A stretch of 49,806 bases of DNA from Lachnospiraceae bacterium (GTDB taxonomy: Bacteria; Bacillota; Clostridia; Lachnospirales; Lachnospiraceae), in contig CAAGJU010000372.1 in the NCBI GenBank assembly GCA_900770225.1, forward strand, positions 1 to 49,806, written 5' to 3'. Made by a program: the position numbers and the translations under genes. The notes under the pieces are model-generated. The model searched no databases. It saw nothing but the letters and a program-made list of their open reading frames with translations, and was not told where the DNA came from. Position 1 is the first letter of the stretch. Every line of letters begins with the position of its first letter. Positions 32,949 to 43,033 of this stretch are shown one piece after another.

Positions 32949-33725
32949 ATGAAAAAGCAATTACAGATTACTATTGTGCTTGTGCTGATTGCTGTGCTTG
33001 CTGTTTCAGGCACAATCTTCATGAGTGGCATTATTGATATCGGTAGCGCAGGAAAAGAAGAATCAGAGATACAGCAGATTGTAAACGAAACTGCTGTTGA
33101 TAACCAGAATGGTGGTGTTGACTGGCATAAGGCTGTTCAGGCATTATATGGCGAGAATAATGATCTGGTTGCATATCTCCAGTGGGATTCAGGGCTCATT
33201 TCTCAGCCTGTAGTGCAGGGTACAACAAATGATTCGTATTTGCGAACGAGCTTTTACGGCAAATACAGTACGACCGGAACGGTATTTCTGGATTCAAGCA
33301 TGTCATTAGATGATCAAAATTTTGTGCTGTATGGGCACAATGTGTACATTGACCATTCCGCAATGTTTACACCTTTGCTCACACTTGAAGATCAGGATAC
33401 ATATGAGAAGAACTCAACGCTAGCGCTTTATACACTTGATGGTGCAAAGCTGTATCAGATGATTGGCATTTATGAGATCACGTTTAACGAATTCCAAACA
33501 GCTGATTATCAGGACAAGTACAGTTTTCAGCGCACGGAGTTCTATGATGACGAAGACGCGCAGGAGTGGATCGATTATGTTGCCGATCACAGTATGATTG
33601 AATCTCTGTATGATGCGCATCCGGGAGACAAGTTCATGTGTCTTCAGTTGTGCAAGCCATATCACCACGATACGCGCGTGGTCGTTGTGTGCAAACAGTA
33701 CCGCGAATATAAGTGGGGAGAGTAA
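32949..33725 (+). CDS. Class B sortase
   Basis: A 258-residue sortase with an N-terminal membrane helix (about 5-28). Core motifs: VAYLQWDSGLISQPVVQG, NFVLYGHNV with His130, and FMCLQLCKPYHHDTRVVVV, where Cys235 and Arg243 complete the triad; the usual TLxTC is LQLC here, a divergent form. No C-terminal membrane segment, as expected for class B. Class B enzymes anchor proteins to peptidoglycan or, in some pili, assemble fibres. It has its own promoter and terminator and lies between the fibre operon and the giant VaFE gene; the DSDAG/DTDAG-type signals of 25893 and 33889 are its likely substrates by position, which is inference. GAAGGAG lies before ATG 32949. Confidence 0.92.
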   Translation: MKKQLQITIVLVLIAVLAVSGTIFMSGIIDIGSAGKEESEIQQIVNETAVDNQNGGVDWHKAVQALYGENNDLVAYLQWDSGLISQPVVQGTTNDSYLRTSFYGKYSTTGTVFLDSSMSLDDQNFVLYGHNVYIDHSAMFTPLLTLEDQDTYEKNSTLALYTLDGAKLYQMIGIYEITFNEFQTADYQDKYSFQRTEFYDDEDAQEWIDYVADHSMIESLYDAHPGDKFMCLQLCKPYHHDTRVVVVCKQYREYKWGE

Positions 33726-33730
33726 TTCAT

Positions 33731-33756
33731 GATGGCGCATAATGCGCCATCTTTTA
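33731..33756 (+). terminator. Terminator of the class B sortase
   Basis: GATGGCGCA (33731-33739) and TGCGCCATC (33743-33751), perfect 9-bp stem with TAA loop, followed by TTTTATTTT. Confidence 0.88.
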
Positions 33757-33774
33757 TTTTGCGCTTTGCATTAT

Positions 33775-33792
33775 GGCGAACAAAACGCAAAC
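33775..33792 (+). promoter_or_regulatory. Shared upstream word of the fibre operons, copy 2
   Basis: GGCGAACAAAACGCAAAC, matching 22847-22864 at 16 of 18 positions; about 95 bp before the giant VaFE gene. An ACGTAAATATACA stretch near 33855 could be the -10 region. Confidence 0.5.
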
Positions 33793-33888
33793 AAAAATGA
33801 GCGTTCGCGCTCGTATCATCCCTATGTAATCGCGCCGAGGGCTATTTTTCGGTACGTAAATATACATTTCTAAAGAAAGGAAAACTCC

Positions 33889-36800
33889 ATGGGAAAGAAA
33901 ACTTTGTTTGGCAAAAAGATTTCTGTCGTACTGCTTTCTCTGATGATGGGTATGAGCAACGTTGGCGTAACTGCCTACGCTGAAGAGCAGAGCCCTGTTA
34001 CAGAGACAAGCGCTCCGCAGGAATCGGCAGAGCCGACCAGCACTGCAACAGCGGAAGCGACTCCCGATGCGACTGCGCAGCCAACAGCTACGGCTACCGC
34101 ATCTGCTGAAACCGCGAAGCCGTCTACTACGCCGGAAGCTACGGCTGCATCAGCTGCGACCGCGGCGCCTACGGCAAAAGCAACGGCAGTTCCGTCGCCG
34201 AGTGCTTCTGCTGAAGCCGAAGAAACGCTGATTGAAGTATCAAAGCCTTCAGTCGACACGTCCGATTCATCCATTTATTATGCAACGGATATTATCGACT
34301 ATGTAGCAGCGCTATCCAGCGTCCGCAGTACGGCAGATAACAAGCTGATCGTTCATTCATTCGACGATATCAGTGATTGCATCCAAAACGGTAAAGCGCT
34401 GTATTTTGATGGCGCTTATATTATCGTGTTCGATTCGGCCGAGGATCTTGCTGCATCGAAGGAGGCCATTACCGATAAGCTCGGCGATGTAGTCTTTGAT
34501 GATGAAGCAATTTCGGTTGATATTGGAAGTGATGATGGCACTGACACTAGCGCAGAAGAGCCGCAAGGAACTATTGAGGCAAACTCTGACGTTGCGGCAA
34601 CCGCGGAAGAAGCGGCTGAAGTAGCAGATGAAGCCGCAGCTAACAGCGATGTCAAAACAATCGCGCTTATCGATTCCGGTGTTAACGATGATTATGCGGA
34701 TGTATCCGTAAATCTGACAACGGAAGAAGACGGTGACCTGAACGGGCATGGTACAGCGCTTGCTAAGATCATTAAGGATTGGGCCGGTGATCAAGCGTCT
34801 ATCATTTCGATTAAGGCGTTCAATTCTGATGGAACCGCATCTATTTCTACCGTTGCTGCTGCTGTTAAATATGCACGCATGCTTGGCGTAGATATCATTA
34901 ACATTTCCGCAAGTGTTCTTGATTCTGATAATACTGAACCGCTGAAGCAGGAGGTACAGAATGCACTTGACGCAGGCGTTAAAGTCGTAGCTTCTGCTGG
35001 CAACGATGCCGATGACGCAGGCAAGTATGTTCCGGCAAATATCGATGGTGTTGATACCGTAGGCGCAGCCGAGCCGCTTGATGGCTGGTCTGCGTTTAAG
35101 GCGACAGCAACCACGAACGTCGGCGACTGCGTTGATTATTACTACATCGCCGACAGTACGTCTGAAGCAGCTGCTATGGAATCTGCAATTATTGCATCAC
35201 ATAATGAAGATCAGGCTTATTCAAAGACCGGTAAATGGCTGCGATTTGAGAAGGTTGCTGATCGTGATGAGACTGTCGAAGTTGATCGTTATGATGGCAT
35301 GTCTCTTGATGAGCTTGAAGAGAAGCAGGGATTTTTAACATATGATCAGGAGCAGTCTCGTGATAAGGTTCGTCTGAATGATGGCCATGGCAGACCTTGG
35401 ACAACGCGCGGCACTGCTGATGGAGGAACACTGGCCTTTGAGCGCTATCAGGATTCTAATGGTGATTGGGATTGGCATGCGAGTACATTCTATTACTACG
35501 CACCAGGCACTTATTCTGCGGGCGCAAAAGGCGTTCAGATTTACTGCCAGGATCCGGATATCAAAGCATGGCCTGAAAATGCGTCTTATAACTGTGTAAC
35601 GTCTGGAGATGGAACGATTAAAGTTCAGGGCGATGCTTATGATGGCGTAGTTGTACAGAAGAACATTTCCTTCAATGGCGCATCTGTTAGCGCTTATGAT
35701 CCGGCTGCGCATAGCAGTGAAGCTACTGCTTATGTATGGACGGATTCTAATGGATTCCTTGCCCAGGGTGGTTATGATGCGCCGACTGTTTCTGTAGGGA
35801 ACGGTGACTCTTCCAAAGTTCATGTTAAGGTAAACGGGAATTCTCTTCTGATCTGGTTTGATGAAGACTGGACTGCTGATATGCCGGATGATATCACAGT
35901 AACGATTTCCGGCGGTGATTATAAGGAAGCCAAGGCGCATACTGTAATTCAGCAAGGTGAGGCGTCTTCTACTGTCAGCTGTGCTGCGCCAGGCCGTTAT
36001 CAGCATTTGAAGGGCGGATCAGATGGAAAACCAGAAATTGTTGCTCCTGGTGAAGATGGATATTCTTATAATCCAGCTTCTGTCCATTTGAATATTCTGC
36101 GTGGCGATTATACGGTACACAAAGTTGATGCAAACCGCGATGATACAACGCCGCAGGGCGACGCAACGCTTGCGGGTGCTGTTTATGAGGCACGCCATGG
36201 TTCTATCGAAGGTTCGGTTGCTACTACGGCAACAACAAACGAGAGCGGCATTACTAAGCTCTCTAACCTGAAGTGGGGCGCATACTTCATCATGGAGACA
36301 GCTCCGTCTGCAGGTTATAACCTTGACAAGAACATTTATAAAACGCGGATTACTGCAAGCAAAGAAGATCCTAACAAAGCCGGTGCCGATCTGTCTGAAG
36401 AAGTCGTTATTCGTGGCGGATTAGCGATCACGAAGAATGACTCCGACTTCAAGGAGAATGCACCGCAAGGCGATGCTGCGGATCTCTCTGGCGCGCAGTT
36501 CGATGTTTATAACGTTTCGAGTCATTCTATCTTCTATTACAGTGTCGATTCGTCTGATTATGTTGAAATCGGCAACACTGGGTCAACGGCCGTTACCGTT
36601 GACGGAAAGAGCGCAAGCTATGGAAGCAACAACTACGTTCTGACACTGACGACAGACGCAAACGGCAATGCGTCTACACCAGCTAATTCACTGTCTTACG
36701 GAACTTATCTGATCGTTGAGAAGAAGGCTCCGGTAGGCTATGTGGTGGCTAACGATGAAAATGCAGATGTTACCGGTATTATGGCTATTGTCTCGATTCG

Positions 36801-39800
36801 CAACGAAGGCGAGATTGTTCATGCTGATCTTTACGACGATATTGCCCGCGGGCAGTTGATTGTCGGTAAGGTTGATAGTGAGCGAATGGCTAATTATCCG
36901 GATGGCTCTGATGCATACGATGCAAGCCCGAATACGCCGGATACTCCGCAGGGTGATGCTACGCTTGCTGGCGCCGAGTTTACCATCTATCTGAAGTCCG
37001 CTAATCACGTTATGGTGAAGGATGCTGACGGCAAACATGAAGTTAAGACGGGTGAGGCTGCGCTGACGATTGTCTCTGATGCTGACGGCATTGCAAAGAC
37101 CATTGAAGATGCTCTGCCTTATGGCTCTTATTATGTGGTAGAAACAAAGGCTCCGGAAGGATATCTCCTGAACGCTGACTGGAGGCTTGACTTCAATATT
37201 TCCAAGGATGGACAGGTTGTTGACTATACTGACAAGAATGGAAATGCATACTATACCGATCGTGTCGCTGATCAGGTGATCCGTGGTGGCGTGGAACTTA
37301 CGAAGTTTGATACCGACCGGCAGATCACGCAGTACAACGACAAGAATACTCCGCAGGGTGATGCGACACTTGCAGGTGCACAGTTCACGATTTACAACCT
37401 TTCCAAGCAGGATATTTTGTCTCTTGATAAGGCTGCATTCGTGGAACCGAACAGCTCGGCAAGAGGCCGTGCGCTTGCACAGTCTATTTCCGAAGACCAG
37501 GCTGTAGCCACGATTACAACCGATGCAACTGGATATGCGAAGACTGCTGACAATGCGCTTCCTTACGGAACCTATCTGATTAAGGAAACGAAGGAAACTA
37601 ATGCAGGTTATATCCTGAACGATTACTGGTATTCCATCATTGAGGTTCGTGAAGACGGTCATGTCTACAACGCAGTAGACGACAACCTTTATAAGGATGA
37701 TCAGGTCTATGACGGTGCGATGGTCGATGATGTAATCCGCGGTGGCGTTAAGCTGCAGAAGGTTGATGCTGAACGTGATACAAACGTTGCTCAGGGCGAT
37801 GCAACTCTGAAGGATGCTGAAATCACGATCTATAACATCTCTACGCTTGATGTTTATGGCGCTTATGATCAGGATTCCGCCGATGCCCCGCAGTATGATG
37901 GCAAGGTCGGCTCTGATGGTAATCGTGGTGAATACCACTGGATCACATCCGGCGATACGCCGACATCTGAAGATGCAGATGCAGATGTGCTTCATAAGAT
38001 TAACGGTATTGCCGGCGACGTTTCTACGGTTGTGGCAGATAACGCAAAATCTGGCATGACAGATGAAAACGGTAAGTATGCCTACATTACGAATGACGCA
38101 TTCGATTATTCTACGGATACCGCTTATGATGATGCGCTTCAAGTAGAAGCTACTCAAGAATCAAAGACAGATCATCGTTCGTTCGAGAATGCGCAGCCGG
38201 TAGTCACGATCAAGACTGACGAAAACGGTGTTGCGTCCTTGGGCGGAGAAGCGTTGCCTTACGGAACCTACGTTGCAGTTGAAACCAAGCCGTCCAGAGG
38301 CTATATGCTCAACGCTGAATGGCAGGTTGTGTTCCAGATTCGTGAAGACGGCGTTATCGTCGATCTGACTGATTCTGAGCATCAGCTTGCTGAACAGGTT
38401 ATTCGTGGCGATGTACGTATTTATAAGGAAGATCTTGAACTGTCTGAACTGAATGGCATTGACCGCACCAATTACGGTTATAAGGCTGACAATACGTCCG
38501 GCAACACATATTCGAACGGTGAGAACAACAGCTACAGCGGGCAGACGATTCCGACAACTCCGATTGCAAATGACGGCAGGAGCGGATACACCGCTAACAG
38601 CGAATCCGATCATGTCGCAAGCCGTGTGAATGGCGTTGACGGCGAGGCTGCGATTACCAGCACATCGAACCCGTCGCAGGCAATCGGCGGAAACCATAGT
38701 GATGACGCTATTGCAACGCTGAGCGGAATTGAGTTCGCCATTACGAATAAGTCCACGATCTCGGTACTGTCCGATGCGGGAACGCTGAAGGAATACCAGC
38801 CGGGTGAGTTCGTCACCAAGATTTATTCACACTATGACGACGCACTCGATACCGATGGTGATGGCGTAGCAGACACGGCTGCGTATGTAGCAGAGACAAC
38901 AGGCAAGGCACTGCCGTACGGAACCTATCAGATTCAGGAGACAGCTACAAATGCCGCATATCTGCTGACAGACGGTACACCGAGAACGTTCGAAATCGAA
39001 TACGATGGCGAAATCGCGGATACCACAAAGCAGACGCATCATACAAGCGACGCTGGCGAGGAACTCGTATTCCGCAACCAGATCAAGCGCGGTGACTTCG
39101 ACTTCGTCAAGATGGCGCTGAACACTGCAAGCCGTATTCAGGGCGTATGGGTTCTGGAGAACGATACAAGCGGTGAGAAGCATGTCATCGTAACTGACAA
39201 GAATGGCGAATATAAGTCATATACCTACAGCCATTCCGATAACACGAACGCTAATGACTTCCTCCTCGATCAGATCGGCGACGATTATGAAAACGAAATC
39301 GATCTGACGGATGGCCTGAAGGATGGTTCGATTACTGAAACAAGCGGTCTGTGGTTCGGTATGGGTGAAGACGGATTGATGTCTGATCCTTCGACGCACG
39401 ATGGACTTGCCGCACTGCCGTATGGTCAGTACACGCTTCACGAAGTACGCACGGATACCAACCGCGGATACGATCTCAAGAACGTAACGTTCTACGTATA
39501 TCAGAACTCCACGGTTGATACGCTTGGCAATCTCGAAAAGGATTCTCCGATTCATCTTGGCACGATTCCGAATGCAGAAGCTCCGCAGCTTTCGTCTGTA
39601 GCATCTGCTGACGACTCCGGCGATCATACCGGAACCGCAGGAACCACCAAGGCGATCATCGACAAGGTGTCCTATGAGTTCCCGAAGGGATCGTTCGAAG
39701 CTGGAACTTATCAGCTGACGACAAGTCTCGTAAATGCGGCTACCGGCGCAGTGCTGACAGACGCAGACGGAAATGAACTGACGAAGACGCAGGATGTCGA

Positions 39801-42800
39801 GCTGACAAAGCGCAAGGGAACCATTGATGTTCAGTTTGATGTGGATACCACGCACTTTGACGGAATCTCCGTAGTCGTGTTTGAGTCTCTGACCCAGCAG
39901 GATGAGGAATCCGAAGACGGCAGCTTCGTAAGAGTCGCTGCGCATAATGCGCTGAAGGATGCGGAGCAGACGGTAACGTTTGCGGGTATTCGGACGCATG
40001 CCGCAGATACAACGGCAAGTGAAGACGCGCCTGCATCTGGAACGTATTACATTACGGATAACGTAAGCTATACGGGTCTGATTCCGGGCGAAACCTATAC
40101 GCTGAGCGGAACGCTTCATATCAAGAACGCTGATGGAACAGACGGCGGCGCGCTGAAGGATTCTTCCGGTAAGGAAATCACGACTTCGACCGAATTTACA
40201 CCGGATGAGGCAAGCGGAACAGTGGGCGTTAAGTTTGAGGTTCCGGCCGCATTGCTCGCGGGCAAGACTGTCGTTGCGTTTGAGGAACTGCAGAAGGATG
40301 GTACAACGATTGCTGTACACGCTGACATCACAGACAGCGATCAGACGGTGAACTATCCTGAAGCCCCGGAAATTCACACCACGGCTGTAAATGCTGCGGA
40401 TAACTCTAAAGTCATCAACGTTTCTTCCGGTGCGAATACTAGCATCAAAGATACGATTGCATATTCCGGATTGATTCCAGGCGAGACTTATACCGTCACC
40501 GGAACAATTCACGTAAATGACGGTGGAAATGATGCCGGAGAACTTCTGATTGGCGGTAAGTCTGTAACTGCATCTGCTGAATTTACTCCTGATGAAGCAT
40601 CCGGAACTGTTGATGTAATCTTTGAATTCTCACCGGCAACCCTCAAAGCGAATACAAAACTCGTTGCGTTTGAAACGGTTAGTCTCGACGGGCGTACAGT
40701 TGCTACGCATGCCGATATTTCTGATGAAGGTCAGACAGTTACGATCAGCACGACTCATGTAACCACCGGAGACGTGAAGATTGGCACGACGGCAACCGCA
40801 GAGGATGGCGTTTCTAAGACTGTTTCCTACGGTGGGGAAACCACGATTGTCGATGTCGTTAACTACAGCGGTCTTACGTTCGGCTCTAACTATGAACTGT
40901 ATGGCGAAGTACATCGCGTTAATGCTGATGGCGAAGATAAGGGCATCGTCACAACGAGCAGCAAGGCCTTCACAGCCTCCGGTAACACTGGTGATATTTC
41001 CGTGGAATTCACGGTGGATACCGCAAAGACGGAAAGAACGGATAAGTTGGTTGTGGTAGAGCAGTTATATGATGCAGACGGCAGCTTTATTGCTGAGCAT
41101 AGGGATCTGACAGACGAAGGTCAGACGGTAACATATCCGCCTGAGAAAGCCATTACGATTCACACGACAGCGAAGGGCACCAACGTGATCAATATTGATG
41201 GGCGTGATGCAACGATCACCGATGTGATTGATTACGAAGGGCTTGAAGCTGGAACTGCATACCGCTTCGTTGGAACGATTCATGTTCTGAATTCTGATGG
41301 AACAGATGGCGGAGAACTGAAATCAGCAGCAGGTGATGCGATTACGGCATCTGTGGATGTAACGCCAGAGAAGTCTAGCGGAAATGCTGTTGTCACGTTC
41401 TCGTTCAAGAACAGAAAGCTTGATAACGCAAAGGCGCTTGTTGTCTTTGAAAGCTTGTACACGCTTGACCAGTTTGATGAATCAAGAAGCTTGGTTGATG
41501 GTGCTAAGCCGGTAGCAGAGCATGCCGATCTGACGGATACTGCGCAGACTGTGGAAATTGCTAAGGGCCCGAGCATTCATACGACAGCCGTCAACAAAGC
41601 GGATAAGAGCAAGAATGTAACCAAGGGTGGAGAAGTCACTATTGTCGATACTGTTGATTACACAGGTCTTGTACCAAGTCAGAAGTATCGGCTGAGCGGC
41701 GAGATTCATACTTCAGAGGATAAAGTACTGGCAATCAATGGCAGCGCATTGAAGGCAGAAATCACATTTACGCCGGCAGAAGCTGATGGCTCAGTTGATG
41801 TCGAGTTCCCGGCATTCAGTACTGCCGGTCTTGCAGAAGGCACGAAGTTAGTTGTGTTTGAAACGCTGACTGCGATTGACGAGAATAACACCGCCACGAC
41901 TGATGCAAATGGCACCATGACAATTGAACATAAGGATCTGAGTGATCAGGATCAGACTGTAACAGTAGTTAAGGTTGTTCCTAAGATTGGCACTACTGCA
42001 AAGGTCAAGGGTGGCGATAAGGCGGTTGTTCAGGGTGATAAGGTTACGATCGTTGATACGGTTTCCTACGAGAACCTTGTTCCTGGGCAGAAGTACGAAG
42101 CTGTCGGTGAGATTCATACATCTCGCACAACCGCGCTCGCCATCGGTGGCAAGAAGATCACGAAGTCTGTGGTGTTCACGCCGGAGAAGTCCAGTGGAAC
42201 CGTTGAGGTGACATTTGACGAGTTCAGTACGGCTTCGCTTGATGCCGGTACAAAGCTGGTTGTGTTCGAATCGGTATATCCGATTGATTCTAACGGTCAG
42301 CATATCTCTGACAGCAACGGAACGTCTGTTTTGGAGCATAAGGATATGAATGACAAGGGTCAGACCATTACGATTACGGAACGCGCAAAACCTTCTATCA
42401 AGACAACGGCGACGTTCGATGATGGCACAAAGGCTAAGTACGTTGACAGCAATACAGGAACTGTAACGATCAATGATGTCGTTTCCTATGAGAATCTGGA
42501 AGTCGGCAAAGCGTATACGCTGTACGGGGTGCTGATGGATAAGGACAGCCAGACAGCTATCTCTGTTATCTCTTCTGTAACCTTTACACCGACGGCTACA
42601 AGCGGAACTGTAACTGTTCCGATTGCGGTGAACGGCAGCAAGTTACAGGGCCACACTGGGGTTGCCTTCGAAGAACTTTATGAGAAGGATTCCAGAGTGA
42701 AGATTGCAGAGCATAAGGATCTGGACGATGCTGATCAGACCGTGCGCTTCACTGCTACGTGGGTAGACAGTGATGCTGGGCGGAATACGGTAATCGCCGG

Positions 42801-42873
42801 AACTGTTGCGGCAGCCGCTATCGTGCTTGTCATTGTTCTGCTGAAGAATAAGAAGAAGGGTGCTGAGAAGTAA
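33889..42873 (+). CDS. Giant SpaA/VaFE-repeat fibre protein with degenerate subtilisin domain
   Basis: A 2994-residue wall-anchored protein. Signal peptide (1-30), Thr/Ala/Pro-rich linker to about 110, then a subtilase (S8)-like domain at about 255-395 with Asp262 (IALIDSGV) and His287 (GHGT), a MLGVDIINIS strand and VVASAGNDADD, but no GTSxA serine motif. An unfamiliar region runs to about 735. Seven SpaA/Cna-B units follow (PQGDATLAGAQFTIY and variants) to about 1915, then eight VaFE repeats (GLIPGETYTLSG...VVAFEEL...DSDQTV) to about 2957, and a membrane helix with basic tail preceded by WVDSDAGRNT. Isopeptide-stabilised repeats make rigid stalks; the N-terminal head is unusual. AAAGGAAA precedes ATG 33889. 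Confidence 0.88.
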   Translation: MGKKTLFGKKISVVLLSLMMGMSNVGVTAYAEEQSPVTETSAPQESAEPTSTATAEATPDATAQPTATATASAETAKPSTTPEATAASAATAAPTAKATAVPSPSASAEAEETLIEVSKPSVDTSDSSIYYATDIIDYVAALSSVRSTADNKLIVHSFDDISDCIQNGKALYFDGAYIIVFDSAEDLAASKEAITDKLGDVVFDDEAISVDIGSDDGTDTSAEEPQGTIEANSDVAATAEEAAEVADEAAANSDVKTIALIDSGVNDDYADVSVNLTTEEDGDLNGHGTALAKIIKDWAGDQASIISIKAFNSDGTASISTVAAAVKYARMLGVDIINISASVLDSDNTEPLKQEVQNALDAGVKVVASAGNDADDAGKYVPANIDGVDTVGAAEPLDGWSAFKATATTNVGDCVDYYYIADSTSEAAAMESAIIASHNEDQAYSKTGKWLRFEKVADRDETVEVDRYDGMSLDELEEKQGFLTYDQEQSRDKVRLNDGHGRPWTTRGTADGGTLAFERYQDSNGDWDWHASTFYYYAPGTYSAGAKGVQIYCQDPDIKAWPENASYNCVTSGDGTIKVQGDAYDGVVVQKNISFNGASVSAYDPAAHSSEATAYVWTDSNGFLAQGGYDAPTVSVGNGDSSKVHVKVNGNSLLIWFDEDWTADMPDDITVTISGGDYKEAKAHTVIQQGEASSTVSCAAPGRYQHLKGGSDGKPEIVAPGEDGYSYNPASVHLNILRGDYTVHKVDANRDDTTPQGDATLAGAVYEARHGSIEGSVATTATTNESGITKLSNLKWGAYFIMETAPSAGYNLDKNIYKTRITASKEDPNKAGADLSEEVVIRGGLAITKNDSDFKENAPQGDAADLSGAQFDVYNVSSHSIFYYSVDSSDYVEIGNTGSTAVTVDGKSASYGSNNYVLTLTTDANGNASTPANSLSYGTYLIVEKKAPVGYVVANDENADVTGIMAIVSIRNEGEIVHADLYDDIARGQLIVGKVDSERMANYPDGSDAYDASPNTPDTPQGDATLAGAEFTIYLKSANHVMVKDADGKHEVKTGEAALTIVSDADGIAKTIEDALPYGSYYVVETKAPEGYLLNADWRLDFNISKDGQVVDYTDKNGNAYYTDRVADQVIRGGVELTKFDTDRQITQYNDKNTPQGDATLAGAQFTIYNLSKQDILSLDKAAFVEPNSSARGRALAQSISEDQAVATITTDATGYAKTADNALPYGTYLIKETKETNAGYILNDYWYSIIEVREDGHVYNAVDDNLYKDDQVYDGAMVDDVIRGGVKLQKVDAERDTNVAQGDATLKDAEITIYNISTLDVYGAYDQDSADAPQYDGKVGSDGNRGEYHWITSGDTPTSEDADADVLHKINGIAGDVSTVVADNAKSGMTDENGKYAYITNDAFDYSTDTAYDDALQVEATQESKTDHRSFENAQPVVTIKTDENGVASLGGEALPYGTYVAVETKPSRGYMLNAEWQVVFQIREDGVIVDLTDSEHQLAEQVIRGDVRIYKEDLELSELNGIDRTNYGYKADNTSGNTYSNGENNSYSGQTIPTTPIANDGRSGYTANSESDHVASRVNGVDGEAAITSTSNPSQAIGGNHSDDAIATLSGIEFAITNKSTISVLSDAGTLKEYQPGEFVTKIYSHYDDALDTDGDGVADTAAYVAETTGKALPYGTYQIQETATNAAYLLTDGTPRTFEIEYDGEIADTTKQTHHTSDAGEELVFRNQIKRGDFDFVKMALNTASRIQGVWVLENDTSGEKHVIVTDKNGEYKSYTYSHSDNTNANDFLLDQIGDDYENEIDLTDGLKDGSITETSGLWFGMGEDGLMSDPSTHDGLAALPYGQYTLHEVRTDTNRGYDLKNVTFYVYQNSTVDTLGNLEKDSPIHLGTIPNAEAPQLSSVASADDSGDHTGTAGTTKAIIDKVSYEFPKGSFEAGTYQLTTSLVNAATGAVLTDADGNELTKTQDVELTKRKGTIDVQFDVDTTHFDGISVVVFESLTQQDEESEDGSFVRVAAHNALKDAEQTVTFAGIRTHAADTTASEDAPASGTYYITDNVSYTGLIPGETYTLSGTLHIKNADGTDGGALKDSSGKEITTSTEFTPDEASGTVGVKFEVPAALLAGKTVVAFEELQKDGTTIAVHADITDSDQTVNYPEAPEIHTTAVNAADNSKVINVSSGANTSIKDTIAYSGLIPGETYTVTGTIHVNDGGNDAGELLIGGKSVTASAEFTPDEASGTVDVIFEFSPATLKANTKLVAFETVSLDGRTVATHADISDEGQTVTISTTHVTTGDVKIGTTATAEDGVSKTVSYGGETTIVDVVNYSGLTFGSNYELYGEVHRVNADGEDKGIVTTSSKAFTASGNTGDISVEFTVDTAKTERTDKLVVVEQLYDADGSFIAEHRDLTDEGQTVTYPPEKAITIHTTAKGTNVINIDGRDATITDVIDYEGLEAGTAYRFVGTIHVLNSDGTDGGELKSAAGDAITASVDVTPEKSSGNAVVTFSFKNRKLDNAKALVVFESLYTLDQFDESRSLVDGAKPVAEHADLTDTAQTVEIAKGPSIHTTAVNKADKSKNVTKGGEVTIVDTVDYTGLVPSQKYRLSGEIHTSEDKVLAINGSALKAEITFTPAEADGSVDVEFPAFSTAGLAEGTKLVVFETLTAIDENNTATTDANGTMTIEHKDLSDQDQTVTVVKVVPKIGTTAKVKGGDKAVVQGDKVTIVDTVSYENLVPGQKYEAVGEIHTSRTTALAIGGKKITKSVVFTPEKSSGTVEVTFDEFSTASLDAGTKLVVFESVYPIDSNGQHISDSNGTSVLEHKDMNDKGQTITITERAKPSIKTTATFDDGTKAKYVDSNTGTVTINDVVSYENLEVGKAYTLYGVLMDKDSQTAISVISSVTFTPTATSGTVTVPIAVNGSKLQGHTGVAFEELYEKDSRVKIAEHKDLDDADQTVRFTATWVDSDAGRNTVIAGTVAAAAIVLVIVLLKNKKKGAEK

Positions 42874-42893
42874 CCTTCTGAAGCACGAGTCAT

Positions 42894-42926
42894 AAGCCTT
42901 TCGCAAAATATGCGGGAGGCTTTTCT
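42894..42926 (+). terminator. Terminator of the giant fibre gene
   Basis: AAGCCT-TT-CGCA pairs with TGCG-GG-AGGCTT (two wobble pairs), followed by TTCTT. Confidence 0.8.
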
Positions 42927-42999
42927 TATGAGCTGAATCACATCATTCAGAAAAAATTAATATTTTTTGAAATTCTTAGAACTTTTTGAACCAGTCGAT

Positions 43000-43012
43000 C
43001 CTCTAAGTAGTG
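43000..43012 (+). promoter_or_regulatory. CCTCTAnnTAGTG motif, copy 1
   Basis: CCTCTAAGTAGTG, followed by GAGAGGAG and the small ORF at 43034. Two more copies occur at 43262 and 47166. Confidence 0.45.
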
Positions 43013-43033
43013 TAGAGAGGAGAAATAAAGAAT

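Noticed and set aside
34650..35080. Active subtilisin protease
   Set aside because: The serine motif is missing, so I call it degenerate.
24700..42873. Canonical LPXTG sorting signals
   Set aside because: None found at the ends of the four surface proteins; only the two variant classes are present.
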